From assembly GCF_009827545.1 (NCBI RefSeq), contig NZ_WTYS01000001.1, positions 2,319,772-2,383,771 on the forward strand: a DNA stretch of 64,000 nt, read 5' to 3'. Positions 53,598-62,688 of this stretch are shown in pieces. The notes beneath the pieces were generated by a model. That model was not told the DNA's origin and did not search any database. It saw only the letters and a list, made by a program, of their open reading frames with translations. Made by a program: the position numbers and the translations under genes. The stretch is from Pontixanthobacter gangjinensis (GTDB lineage: Bacteria; Pseudomonadota; Alphaproteobacteria; Sphingomonadales; Sphingomonadaceae). How positions within the stretch are numbered: position 1 is the stretch's first letter; the number at the start of each line of letters is the position of its first letter.

Positions 53598-54761
53598 ATG
53601 TTGCATACACCTGCCCGTTCCGGACTCGAGCAGGGCGCTTTCACTGTGGAAGCGCCGGTTGTGACATCAGTCGGCAGAGCGCTTGTCGCCGATTGGGAGG
53701 AATTGGCGCTCGCTGCCAGCGAACCCAATTCCTATTGCGAACATTGGTTCATCAACGCCGCCTTGCGCCACTTGCGCGGCGACGAAGTCGTTCGTCTGGC
53801 ACAAGTCCGCGATCATGTAGGGATGTTGATCGGCATCTTACCGCTCACCTCCGCGCCGCAATTCGGGCGGCTACGCATTGCCAACACATCAAATTGGAAC
53901 CATTTGCAGAACTATTGTGGCGGCCCGCTTGTTCGTGCTGGCTACGAAACGTCATTCTGGACTGCGCTGCTCGATTTGCTCGATGGCAGCGAGTGGGCTG
54001 ACAATTTTTTGTCCTTGAGGCTCATTTATGCCGATGGTCCGGTCCGCCGCGGACTTGAAGAAGCAGCATCGATGGAACAGCGCCCCATCCACATTGCCCA
54101 GTCTTATGAGCGTGCTATTCTCGCAACCGAAGTAAGTTCAGACGCTTACATAGAACGCACCATTAGGCCTAAGAAACGCAAAGAGCTCAGGCGCCAAGCG
54201 AAACGGCTGGGCGAATTGGGGACGGTCTCATTCGAACACCTTGCGGCTGATGGGCCGGTTGAGGAATGGTGCGACCAATATCTCGAACTCGAAGCAGCCG
54301 GATGGAAAGGTGAAGGCGGTACTGCGCTTGCGGTTGATGCAGCATCGGAGCAATTCTTCCGTGAGATAATCACTTCGGCACACAAATTGGGCCGTGTTGA
54401 TTTTCTCCGCTTGCTATTAGACGGGCGCCCGATTGCGATGTTGGTCAATTTGAGATCTCCCCCGTCGGTATGGTCCTACAAAATCACTTATGACGAGAGC
54501 TTTGCCCGATATTCTCCGGGAGTTTTGATTGAGCTTGAAACAATCGGTCAGGTATTAAATGATCCGGAGATCGAGCGGGCCGACAGTTGCGCCAAGCCTG
54601 ACCATTCAATGATCAACAGCCTCTGGGGTGAACGCCAAATGATCGAACATGTCGTCGTCGCTCTAAATGGCCCCGCTCGTAAATCCGCCTATTTTCTGTG
54701 CCGCAGTGTCGACCGACTGGGCGCTACCCTTCGCCGCGTACGGAACAAAAACCATGACTAA
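53598..54761 (+). CDS. GNAT-family acetyltransferase (CelD/BcsL-like)
   Basis: A 387-residue protein with the PF13480-type GNAT domain of CelD (cellulose biosynthesis-associated) proteins: NSYCEHWFINAALRHL, a central RPKKRKELRRQAKRLGELG, LELEAAGWKGEGGTAL and the acyl-transfer region VDFLRLLLDGRPIAMLVNL, SYKITYDESFARYSPGVLIELE. A similar fold appears in FemAB-type aminoacyltransferases. It overlaps the next gene by eight bases. It may modify a surface polysaccharide or lipid; the substrate is unknown. Confidence 0.82.
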   Translation: MLHTPARSGLEQGAFTVEAPVVTSVGRALVADWEELALAASEPNSYCEHWFINAALRHLRGDEVVRLAQVRDHVGMLIGILPLTSAPQFGRLRIANTSNWNHLQNYCGGPLVRAGYETSFWTALLDLLDGSEWADNFLSLRLIYADGPVRRGLEEAASMEQRPIHIAQSYERAILATEVSSDAYIERTIRPKKRKELRRQAKRLGELGTVSFEHLAADGPVEEWCDQYLELEAAGWKGEGGTALAVDAASEQFFREIITSAHKLGRVDFLRLLLDGRPIAMLVNLRSPPSVWSYKITYDESFARYSPGVLIELETIGQVLNDPEIERADSCAKPDHSMINSLWGERQMIEHVVVALNGPARKSAYFLCRSVDRLGATLRRVRNKNHD

Positions 54762-55626
54762 AACAGCCTTTACTGCCGATTCAATCGCCAGCTTCGCAAC
54801 CGCCTATCCCGAAACGCCAAACAAGCTGAACCACGATCTTTGCAGCCACCCTTTGCTACAGTTACCAGCCTTGGTGGAACTAGCGTCGAAGCTACGACCC
54901 GAGCATGTGGAGCATAATCAGGGCGATTTACCAATCGGGATCGCGCCAGAAGATGTGCCTGAACCAGCTCTCGACATCGCTGAAACTATTCGCTCAATCG
55001 AGGAATCTGGTTCTTGGATGGCACTCAAATTCATCGAAAATGTTCCCGAGTATCACGAATTGCTCGTTGAAACACTCGGATCAATCAATCCCGCCGTGTG
55101 CGGAAAGACCGGCGCGATGGAAAATCTTGAAGGGTTTGTATTTGTCTCTTCTCCCGGTGCGGTAACACCGTTTCACTTTGATCCGGAACACAACATTCTC
55201 CTGCAAATTCGCGGCAGCAAGGTGCTGACCATGTTCCCCGCAGCGGACGAAAGCATTGTCCCGCCGCAGGATCACGAATCATTCGCCTTTGGCGAGCACC
55301 ACCGGAATCTGGTTTGGAAGGATTCTATGTCGGCACAGGGCACTCCGATTTCGCTAACTGAGGGAGAGGCGCTCTATGTGCCGGTCAAGATGCCGCATTG
55401 GGTAAAGAACGGGCCAGATGTCTCGATCTCCCTGTCGGTCACCTGGCGTTCCGATTGGAGCGTTGCCGAATCCGAAGCCCGCGCGATGAACGCGTTGCTA
55501 CGCGGCGCAGGTCTATCGCCCACATCACCTAAACGCTGGCCTGCATCCAATATCGGCAAATCCTTTGCATATAGGGCGCTGCGCAAGACGGGAGCGGCCA
55601 AGGTCGCCCGCTCGCTCTTAGGCTGA
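54754..55626 (+). CDS. JmjC/cupin-like Fe(II)/2-oxoglutarate-type protein
   Basis: A 290-residue protein of the bacterial cupin-like (JmjC-type) family. The Fe motif H-x-D is in AVTPFHFDPEHNILLQ, and the distal His in YVPVKMPHWVKNG; IRGSKVLTMFP is the usual strand between. The N-terminal 90 residues are helical. The ATG at 54754 overlaps the acetyltransferase stop by eight bases, implying joint translation. Hydroxylation of a protein or surface molecule together with acetylation is inference. Confidence 0.82.
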   Translation: MTKTAFTADSIASFATAYPETPNKLNHDLCSHPLLQLPALVELASKLRPEHVEHNQGDLPIGIAPEDVPEPALDIAETIRSIEESGSWMALKFIENVPEYHELLVETLGSINPAVCGKTGAMENLEGFVFVSSPGAVTPFHFDPEHNILLQIRGSKVLTMFPAADESIVPPQDHESFAFGEHHRNLVWKDSMSAQGTPISLTEGEALYVPVKMPHWVKNGPDVSISLSVTWRSDWSVAESEARAMNALLRGAGLSPTSPKRWPASNIGKSFAYRALRKTGAAKVARSLLG

Positions 55627-55740
55627 GATGATTGAGGGAGATCGGTCTGAGGCTTGCGAAAACCAGCATGCTTTCACAAATTTCGTGTAGCCTCGTTTGG
55701 TTCGTTGACCTGACGCCTGACAGGCCGCAAAGCAGGGCGA

Positions 55741-56670
55741 ATGAGCGACAATAAATCTCCGCAGGAACTGGTGGACGGTCTTGTCCAACTACTAACTGTC
55801 ACCAGAAATGGCGAAGACGACTACACCGGCAATCCGCAAAAGGGCGGCGTGGGACGCGTGTTTGGTGGTCAAGTAATCGCTCAAGCCCTGATGGCGGCGC
55901 AGCATTCCGTACCCGAGGATAAGATTGCGCATTCACTTCATGCCTATTTCCTGCGCGGCGGCAAAGAGGGTCCGGAAATCAATTATTCCATCGCCCGCGA
56001 TTTTGACGGACGCAGTTTCGCCAACCGGCGGGTTGTTGCGAGTCAGATGGAGGATGGCGCGCTAAAGCCAATTTTAAATCTTACCGCCAGCTTTCAAACC
56101 GCAGAGGATGGGCTGGAACATCAGGACGGCGAAATGCCTGATGTCGCCATGCCGGAAGATCTGAAATCGGACATGGAGCTTCGCAAGCAATTTGCCGATG
56201 CAATGCCCAACCTGCCCGAAGCCACACGCAGAATGATGCTGCGTCCGCGCCCGATTGAAATGCGAACTATTGACCGGTTGCATTGGATGAACAGCGAACC
56301 GAAGGAGCCAAGAGCGCATAGCTGGTTCCGCACCGCTGCTCCGCTGAAAAATGCACCATCAGCCAGTAACCTTATCCACCGCGCTATCATCGCCTATGCC
56401 AGCGACTTTACCTTGCTCGGCACAGCCGCGCTGCCGCACGGCCTCAGCTGGATGCGCGGGGAATTAAACGGTGCCAGTCTGGATCACACAATTTGGTTTC
56501 ACCGCCCTGCCCGCGCTGACGAATGGTTACTGTATTGCACCGACAGTCCGTGGAGCGGCAGTGGAAGGGGCTTCAACCGAGGCCGCATTTTTAATCAAGC
56601 TGGTCAATTGGTCGCAAGCGTCGCCCAAGAAGGGGTGATACGCCGCAGGAGAAAATCGTCAGCTGATTAA
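55741..56670 (+). CDS. tesB: Acyl-CoA thioesterase II
   Basis: A 309-residue double-hotdog thioesterase like E. coli TesB. Motifs are GGVGRVFGGQVIAQALMAAQH, HSLHAYFLRGGKEGPEINY, SFANRRVVASQ, then WMRGELNGASLDHTIWFHRP (catalytic Asp in LDHTIWFH), WLLYCTDSPWSGSGRGFNRG. The stop overlaps the universal stress gene by four bases in convergent orientation. It recycles acyl-CoA to free acid. Confidence 0.94.
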   Translation: MSDNKSPQELVDGLVQLLTVTRNGEDDYTGNPQKGGVGRVFGGQVIAQALMAAQHSVPEDKIAHSLHAYFLRGGKEGPEINYSIARDFDGRSFANRRVVASQMEDGALKPILNLTASFQTAEDGLEHQDGEMPDVAMPEDLKSDMELRKQFADAMPNLPEATRRMMLRPRPIEMRTIDRLHWMNSEPKEPRAHSWFRTAAPLKNAPSASNLIHRAIIAYASDFTLLGTAALPHGLSWMRGELNGASLDHTIWFHRPARADEWLLYCTDSPWSGSGRGFNRGRIFNQAGQLVASVAQEGVIRRRRKSSAD

Positions 56671-57482
56671 TGCGCCAAGACTAGCGGGATTGGCGGATCT
56701 TTCAGCATGCGCCGGGTCACACCGCCAAATATCATTTCAAACAACCGCGCATGACCATAAGCACCGAGCACAATGTAACCGGCCTCGCGGCTCATCGCTG
56801 CCTCAAGCAGGACCTCCGCCGGATGCCGAGCATGACAGGGCAGCTCTACGACTTCGCAAGATATCCCATGTCGCGACAAATAGGCTGCACCATCAATCGC
56901 GGGCAGCCCCTCTCGGCTTGGCCCCTCTTCTCCAACGACCGTTGCCAAATAAACGGTGCTGGAATGTTTAAGCATCGACAACGACGCGCGCAGCGCATGA
57001 GATGCCTCTCTTGATCCATTCCAAGCTACCAGCGCCGGTTTTGCCGGATCAAAACTCTTTGCATGCAAAGGTGCAACCATCACCGGGCTTCTTCCTCTTA
57101 TCGCCAGCGTGCCTGCTAATCGTGATGGCGCATCGCTAGACTGCTGAGGAGCCGCGCAACCTACAAGTACCAAATCATTGAGTGCCGCATGGCTCATCAG
57201 CATATCATCCGTCATGTCTGCCTCCTGCACCCAGTTCCAGCGGACATCTTCCTCCTCTAGGCGAGCCTCAATCACTCGCCTGAGCTCATCGGCTTGTTCC
57301 TGTGCAACCGGCATCATCTGAGCGGCGACAATTCCGCTGTAGTCGCCAGGAAGGATTACTGGGCGCAAGACCACTTGTAGGAAGGTCAGGTGCGCATCAT
57401 AAGCCCGCGCCATGTCCAACGCGATTTGCAAGCGCGATTCAATGCCGGGGTCATTGTAAACGTGAACCAGTATGGATTGCAT
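56667..57482 (-). CDS. Universal stress protein, tandem UspA domains
   Basis: A 271-residue protein of two UspA-like domains. The N-terminal one opens SILVHVYNDPGIESRLQIAL and ends in LVGCAAPQQSSDAPSRLAG; the C-terminal one carries the ATP-binding G-x2-G-x9-G motif VLGAYGHARLFEMIFGGVTR and ends PPIPLVLAH. The ATG at 57482 gives the family start. An FNR-type site about 97 bp upstream suggests oxygen-dependent control. The N-terminal domain's glycine motif is degraded. Confidence 0.88.
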   Translation of the reverse strand: MQSILVHVYNDPGIESRLQIALDMARAYDAHLTFLQVVLRPVILPGDYSGIVAAQMMPVAQEQADELRRVIEARLEEEDVRWNWVQEADMTDDMLMSHAALNDLVLVGCAAPQQSSDAPSRLAGTLAIRGRSPVMVAPLHAKSFDPAKPALVAWNGSREASHALRASLSMLKHSSTVYLATVVGEEGPSREGLPAIDGAAYLSRHGISCEVVELPCHARHPAEVLLEAAMSREAGYIVLGAYGHARLFEMIFGGVTRRMLKDPPIPLVLAH

Positions 57483-57572
57483 GATGCCGTCTCCTTTTGC
57501 CGCAGGGCGCTGGAGCAAGGACAGGATTACGCTCCACACCAAATTAATCGCACAGATCGCGGGCAGCTGCAT

Positions 57573-57586
57573 TGATACAGGTCAAA
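57573..57586 (-). promoter_or_regulatory. CRP/FNR-family site upstream of the Usp gene
   Basis: TTGACCTGTATCAA on the minus strand (TTGAC-N4-ATCAA) matches the FNR/FixK half-site pattern with one position off the perfect dyad. It lies about 91-104 bp before the Usp ATG. The rest of the 210-bp gap to the kinase gene shows no other clear signal. Confidence 0.5.
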
Positions 57587-57693
57587 AATGTCCGAACTTA
57601 GCTCTTCTGCAAGACAGCGCGTAGCAACTAGGCGTCATTACCTATTAGCAATGAAGCAGAGGACGAACCGGCATCATTTAATGACGCTACACA

Positions 57694-59484
57694 ATGACCC
57701 AATCCCAAAACCTCATGAGCCCGCAGAATAACCCGCGTTGGAGCGTAACCGCGCTATCATTATACGGCGGAATCTCGTTCGCTGTCATTGCCCTGCTTTC
57801 TCTCGTTTGGCTCGGGACCATCGAACTGAGCTTGCTGGAAATCATCGGCCTCCCCGCGCTAGCCATTCTCTTGGCCAGGAATCGCCGATCACGAGAGACA
57901 GAGCAGGCAATAGGCATAACATTCGATGAACTGAGTGAGAAAAACCGTATGCTGCGGATGACCGAAGCAGCTGCCCATGTCGGTCACTGGCGGATGTCGT
58001 TTTCCGATGATCACTTGTTCTGGTCTGACGAGACTTTTGCGATCTACGGTCTCCCAGTCGGCGCGACTCCCACTTTAGAAAAGGCGATCGAACATTATCA
58101 TCCGGCAGACCGGGCGGCGGTTACCAACGCGGTTGAAACCGCAAGATTGACAGGAAAGCCTTATTCTTTTCAGGCTAGGCTCGTTCGGCCAAATGGCGAA
58201 ATTCGCCACACGGAAGCCATCGCACAAATTGAAACCGACGAGAACGGCTTGCCTAGTGCCATGTTCGGTGTTTTAGCAGATCGAACGGAAGAGGTTCTGC
58301 TTCGTAATGAATTGATCATGGCGCGCGATGATGCAGATGCTGCTGGTAACGCCAAGAGTTCATTTTTGGCGAAAATGAGCCATGAAATTCGAACCCCTAT
58401 GAACGGCGTAATCGGTTTTGCCGACCTGCTGCTCACTGGTCACTTGCCTGAAAAACAGCGGCGCTATGCTGAACTCATAGCTGAATCAGGCAAATCTCTC
58501 ACCTTACTTCTCAACGACATACTCGATTTATCCAAAATTGAAGCGGGTGAAATTTCGATCAATCCTCAATGTGTCGATTTGCCCCATCTGGCGCGGCAAT
58601 GCATCCGGCTGATCGAACCGCAGGCGAGGGAAAAGGGCATTGAATTGGAACTGGTTACCGCACCGGATATGCCGCGCAATCTGTTGGTGGATCCGCTGCG
58701 CCTGCGCCAAATTCTCGGGAATTTGCTCAGCAATGCAGTCAAATTCACGGAAGCCGGTTTTGTCAGGCTGGCAATCGAAGCGAGCGAAGGAACAATTCGT
58801 TGCCGTGTGCAAGATAGCGGAATTGGGATTTCCAGCGATGGCATGGAGCATATTTTCAGCCCCTTTATGCAGGCTGATTCTTCGATCTCTTCCAAGCATG
58901 GCGGCACTGGACTGGGCCTCTCGATCAGCAGGCAATTGGCGCGTAAGATGAGCGGCAGCGTATCTGCAACCAGCACACTTGGCAGTGGAAGCACGTTCAC
59001 CTTAGTCCTTCCGTTGATTATTGCGCAGTCTGAAGAACCCGAGATTGCAACCCTGCGCCAACTGCCCAAGATCGACCGGAAGCAATCGATCCGAGCGCTG
59101 CTCGCGGAGGATTACGACATCAACCAGATGCTCGTTTCCGCAATGGCCGAACAAATCGGATTGAATTTGGATATTGCCGAGAATGGCATCGAGGCCATCG
59201 GAATGATCGAACAAGCAGCGGCTGACGGACAAGCTTACAATGTAATTCTGATGGACTTACAAATGCCCGAAATGGGCGGAATTGATGCCACTATCGCGCT
59301 CCGCAGAATGGGGTATAATGCAGTGGATCTGCCAATTATCGCCTTAACCGCCAATGCATTTCCGGAAGACATTGCCGCTTGTCTCGAAGCCGGGATGCAG
59401 GGTCATTTGTCCAAGCCGCTGACCGTTCAAGCCTTATCAGAAGAAATGCGAAACTGGCTGGAACCTTCTAAGAAAGCAGCGTAA
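57694..59484 (+). CDS. Hybrid sensor histidine kinase/response regulator
   Basis: A 596-residue kinase. Two membrane helices (about residues 16-40 and 45-62), a PAS domain (about 90-205), a HisKA domain with phosphorylatable His230 in AKMSHEIRTPMNGVIGFADL, a HATPase domain (DSGIGIS, GGTGLGLSIS) and a C-terminal receiver with Asp521 in ILMDLQMPEMGG and Lys in LSKPL. No cognate regulator gene adjoins it; with an internal receiver it needs a separate phosphotransfer partner or acts alone. It is convergent with uvrC. Confidence 0.93.
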   Translation: MTQSQNLMSPQNNPRWSVTALSLYGGISFAVIALLSLVWLGTIELSLLEIIGLPALAILLARNRRSRETEQAIGITFDELSEKNRMLRMTEAAAHVGHWRMSFSDDHLFWSDETFAIYGLPVGATPTLEKAIEHYHPADRAAVTNAVETARLTGKPYSFQARLVRPNGEIRHTEAIAQIETDENGLPSAMFGVLADRTEEVLLRNELIMARDDADAAGNAKSSFLAKMSHEIRTPMNGVIGFADLLLTGHLPEKQRRYAELIAESGKSLTLLLNDILDLSKIEAGEISINPQCVDLPHLARQCIRLIEPQAREKGIELELVTAPDMPRNLLVDPLRLRQILGNLLSNAVKFTEAGFVRLAIEASEGTIRCRVQDSGIGISSDGMEHIFSPFMQADSSISSKHGGTGLGLSISRQLARKMSGSVSATSTLGSGSTFTLVLPLIIAQSEEPEIATLRQLPKIDRKQSIRALLAEDYDINQMLVSAMAEQIGLNLDIAENGIEAIGMIEQAAADGQAYNVILMDLQMPEMGGIDATIALRRMGYNAVDLPIIALTANAFPEDIAACLEAGMQGHLSKPLTVQALSEEMRNWLEPSKKAA

Positions 59485-59498
59485 ATTGAGGACGGGTC

Positions 59499-61478
59499 TC
59501 AACCGCCCGCGTGGTAATAATCATATACCACTTGCGCCACGCCAGCGCTGACACCTGGGGCGCGTTGTAAATCTTCGAGCGACGCCGCCCTGACCTTTCC
59601 GGCGGTGCCGAAATGCAACAGCAGGGCGCGCTTTCTGGCCGGACCCACGCCGGGAATTTCATCTAGCGGCGATGCAGTGATTGCACGGCTGCGTTTTGCT
59701 CGGTGAGCGCCAATGGCATAGCGGTGCACTTCATCACGCCACAATTGCAGTTGGAACAGCACTGGCGAATTGACCGGCAGCATCTTTTCCCGTCCGTCGG
59801 GAAAATGGAATACTTCGCGCCCCTCGCGGCCATGGTCCGGGCCCTTGGCGATGGCTATCAGCGGAACATCCTCAATGCCCAATTCCTCCAAAGTATCTCG
59901 AACCGCGCTCATCTGACCTTTGCCGCCGTCAATCAGCACAAGATCGGGCCAGATCGCCTTCTCACCGCTTGTTTCGCGATCCGGATCATCCTTCATTGCC
60001 CGGACAAAGCGGCGCTGCATCACTTCGCGCATCATTCCGAAATCGTCATTGGTCTGTGCGGTCTTGATATTGAACTTGCGGTACTGGTTTTTCAAAAAGC
60101 CTTCAGGTCCTGCAACGATCATCCCCCCGACTGCCTTGTCGCCTTGAATGTGGCTATTATCGTATACTTCGACCCGTTGCGGAACCTCAGGCAATTCGAG
60201 GAACTCTGCCAATTCGCGCAAGGTTTTTGCCTTGGTCCCGCTTTCCGCCAACCGTCGGTCCAGCGCTTCAGCCGCATTGCGCTGAGCCTGTTGCATCAAA
60301 CCGCGTCGGTCTCCGCGTTGCGGGATGGAAATAGTCACCTTATGGCCGGCCCCACCATCGGCAATGCTGGTCGCAAAAGCCTCTTCAATCAGCGCTTTTT
60401 CGGGCAGCTCACGGTCGACAAGGATGGTCTTGGGAGGCGGAACCTCCTCGTAAAATTGCGCCAGGACATTGGCGAGCACTTGGTCCTCTTCGACATCCTT
60501 GGTGTGGGTCGGGAAGAAGGCACGGTGCCCCCAATTCTGGCCGCCGCGAATGAAGAATGCCTGCACCGCAATCTGCCCGCCCTTACTGGCAAGCGCGAAC
60601 ACATCGGCATCCCCAACTCCGCTGGCATTGATAGCCTGACTGCCCTGGATAAAGGTCGCAGCACGCAACCGGTCGCGCAGAATCGCTGCGGTTTCGAAAT
60701 CAAGGGCTTCTGCTGCCTTAGCCATTTGTTTTTCAAGATCGGCCTGCACCGCCCCAGACTTTCCCCCCAGGAAGTCCGTGGCCTGCTTGGTCAGTGCGGC
60801 GTAATCATCCTTGCTTACGCGCCCGACACAGGGGGCGCTGCAACGTTTGATCTGGTAGAGTAAACACGGACGATCGCGGCGGCTAAAAAAGCTGTCGGTG
60901 CAAGATCTCAGCAGAAACAGTTTCTGCAAAGCATTGATTGTGGTGTTGACCGATCCGGCGCTGGCAAATGGCCCATAATAATTGCCCTTGGCCCGCCGCG
61001 CTCCGCGATGTTTCATGATCCGCGGGAAGTCATGCTCTGTCCGCACCAAGATGAAAGGAAAGCTCTTATCGTCGCGCAACAGCACGTTAAAAGGCGGGCG
61101 GAAGCGCTTGATAAATTGCGCTTCGAGCAGCAGCGCCTCGGCCTCGCTATTGGTGGTGACAATTTCCATTGAGCGGGTCTGGCTGACCATCCGCTGCAAC
61201 CGGTTCGTCAAATTGGCGATCTGAGTGTAGTTGGCGACGCGGTTCTTGAGTGCCCTGGCTTTGCCGACATACAAAACATCGCCGCGTGTATCGAGCATCC
61301 GGTAAACGCCTGGTACCGGCATAAGCGTCTTCACGGTTTCGCGGATCGCGTGCAGGCCGCCTTCCAAATCGGGCTTAGCCGAAGCGACAGTGTAGGTCGC
61401 GCGCTCCTCGTGAAAACGTTCTGCGCCGTGCGGATTATTTTGCGATCCAGCCGGCGTGGGAGTGGGACTGCGAGCCAT
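59499..61478 (-). CDS. uvrC: Excinuclease ABC subunit C
   Basis: A 659-residue incision nuclease of nucleotide excision repair. It has the N-terminal GIY-YIG domain in PGVYRMLDTRGDVLYVGKAR, then a UVR segment (QMAKAAEALDFETAAILRDR), an RNase-H-like domain with YDNSHIQGDKAVGGMIV and C-terminal helix-hairpin-helix motifs in LDEIPGVGPARKRALLLHFG. The start at 61478 is chosen after a purine-rich stretch; about 35 unordered residues precede the GIY-YIG domain. A 386-codon frame on the other strand is a shadow. Confidence 0.95.
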   Translation of the reverse strand: MARSPTPTPAGSQNNPHGAERFHEERATYTVASAKPDLEGGLHAIRETVKTLMPVPGVYRMLDTRGDVLYVGKARALKNRVANYTQIANLTNRLQRMVSQTRSMEIVTTNSEAEALLLEAQFIKRFRPPFNVLLRDDKSFPFILVRTEHDFPRIMKHRGARRAKGNYYGPFASAGSVNTTINALQKLFLLRSCTDSFFSRRDRPCLLYQIKRCSAPCVGRVSKDDYAALTKQATDFLGGKSGAVQADLEKQMAKAAEALDFETAAILRDRLRAATFIQGSQAINASGVGDADVFALASKGGQIAVQAFFIRGGQNWGHRAFFPTHTKDVEEDQVLANVLAQFYEEVPPPKTILVDRELPEKALIEEAFATSIADGGAGHKVTISIPQRGDRRGLMQQAQRNAAEALDRRLAESGTKAKTLRELAEFLELPEVPQRVEVYDNSHIQGDKAVGGMIVAGPEGFLKNQYRKFNIKTAQTNDDFGMMREVMQRRFVRAMKDDPDRETSGEKAIWPDLVLIDGGKGQMSAVRDTLEELGIEDVPLIAIAKGPDHGREGREVFHFPDGREKMLPVNSPVLFQLQLWRDEVHRYAIGAHRAKRSRAITASPLDEIPGVGPARKRALLLHFGTAGKVRAASLEDLQRAPGVSAGVAQVVYDYYHAGG

Positions 61479-61571
61479 GTTGTCCACATAGCGCGGCACA
61501 GCGCGATTAAAAGACGCAATGGCCAAACCGCCGATTTGTCATCGCCTACCAAAGCAAAAAGTTAATTTACT

Positions 61572-61591
61572 TGTGGATAAGGTGTGGATTG
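61572..61591. promoter_or_regulatory. Pair of DnaA boxes upstream of mipZ
   Basis: TGTGGATAA (61572-61580) is the exact reverse complement of the consensus TTATCCACA. A second box, TGTGGATTG (61583-61591), shares seven of nine bases, with the two starts 11 bp apart, one helical turn. They lie in the gap between divergent uvrC and mipZ, about 70 bp before the mipZ ATG. A GATTC methylation-type site (61615-61619) is also present. Confidence 0.6.
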
Positions 61592-61652
61592 GCGACACTA
61601 AGCATAACTTGTCCGATTCGCGAGACGAGAGTAATTGGGAAGCAGGCGGGAT

Positions 61653-62603
61653 ATGGGATACGAAAATTCCGATGGAGAGCATCCATCCGTGGTTCTGGCG
61701 GATGTCAGCCGCCGGCCGGAGATAAATGCCCAGATCATTGTTTTCGCGAATGAAAAAGGCGGCGTGGGCAAATCCACTCTAGCATTCCACACTACTATTG
61801 CGCTGGCCCGGGCCGGCCACAAAGTGCTCGCGATTGATCTGGACCGCCGTCAAGGTTCCTTCAGCCGAGCGCTCGACAATCGTCAGGCCACGGCGCGAAG
61901 TCTTGGCATTGAGCTTCCTAGCCCCAAACATTTTGTGCTCGAGCATCAAAGCGGAGCGATGATGATGCAGGAAATTGCCCGCGTTGGCAGAGGCTGCACA
62001 AAAATTGTCATCGATCTCCCTGGCCACGATTCCCCAATTGCGCGCCGGGCAATTGCGATGGCTCACAAGCTGATAACACCAGTCAATGCGACATTTGTCG
62101 ATCTTGATTCCATCGCCCATTTCAACCCTGCAACCATGCAATATTCCAACATGGGCCGGTTTACCGAAACGGTCAGCCAATTGCAGGAATTGAAGCAAGG
62201 TACTGACCTGCCTAAAACCGACTGGGTATTGGTCAAAAATCGGATGCGCCGTAACGAAAAAAAGCAGCTCGACCGGTTCAATTTGGCAATCGAGCAGCTT
62301 CCGCAAAAGCTGGGCCTGCGCCTCGCTAGCGGATTGAGCGAACGGGTTTCCTACCGTGATCTGTTTATGTTCGGCCTGACCCACGCCGATTGCATTCAAT
62401 TGCCCGAAATGGACGGTGTTAGGGTCCACAAATCGGCTGATATGGACCGGTTGATAAACGAACTTGATTTCGGTGATCCACCTGCTGATTTAGCCCCCTT
62501 GCCGCCGGTCAAAGCACGCAAGCCCGCGCGAACAATGGCACGATACCGCCAATCTTTACGAACCCATATCGGGGCCAAAGAACACGTAACGACGAGCAGG
62601 TAG
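61653..62603 (+). CDS. mipZ: Division-plane positioning ATPase MipZ
   Basis: A 316-residue ParA/MinD-type ATPase. Deviant Walker A FANEKGGVGKSTLAFH (about residues 38-53), DLDRRQGSFSRALDNR, IVIDLPGHDSPIARRA and the MipZ-specific WVLVKNRMRRNEKK and GLSERVSYRDLFMFGLTHAD. MipZ binds ParB and blocks FtsZ near the origins in alphaproteobacteria. The ATG at 61653 has AGGCGGG before it and is preferred to the TTG at 61635. C-terminal tail is basic. Confidence 0.92.
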   Translation: MGYENSDGEHPSVVLADVSRRPEINAQIIVFANEKGGVGKSTLAFHTTIALARAGHKVLAIDLDRRQGSFSRALDNRQATARSLGIELPSPKHFVLEHQSGAMMMQEIARVGRGCTKIVIDLPGHDSPIARRAIAMAHKLITPVNATFVDLDSIAHFNPATMQYSNMGRFTETVSQLQELKQGTDLPKTDWVLVKNRMRRNEKKQLDRFNLAIEQLPQKLGLRLASGLSERVSYRDLFMFGLTHADCIQLPEMDGVRVHKSADMDRLINELDFGDPPADLAPLPPVKARKPARTMARYRQSLRTHIGAKEHVTTSR

Positions 62604-62688
62604 GCCCACACAATAGTTTGACCCACGGCGTTCCTCTGTTACCGATACGCAACTAATCCGCAAAAGCGGACATGGAGAGGAACGAATA

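Noticed and set aside
59703-60863. 386-codon plus-strand frame opposite uvrC
   Set aside because: UvrC is unmistakable on the other strand; the antisense frame has no domain pattern and is a shadow of GC-rich codon use.
61615-61619. Single GATTC as proof of CcrM/GcrA control of mipZ
   Set aside because: A GANTC site is expected by chance about every few hundred bases; one site alone is not evidence and is mentioned only beside the DnaA boxes.
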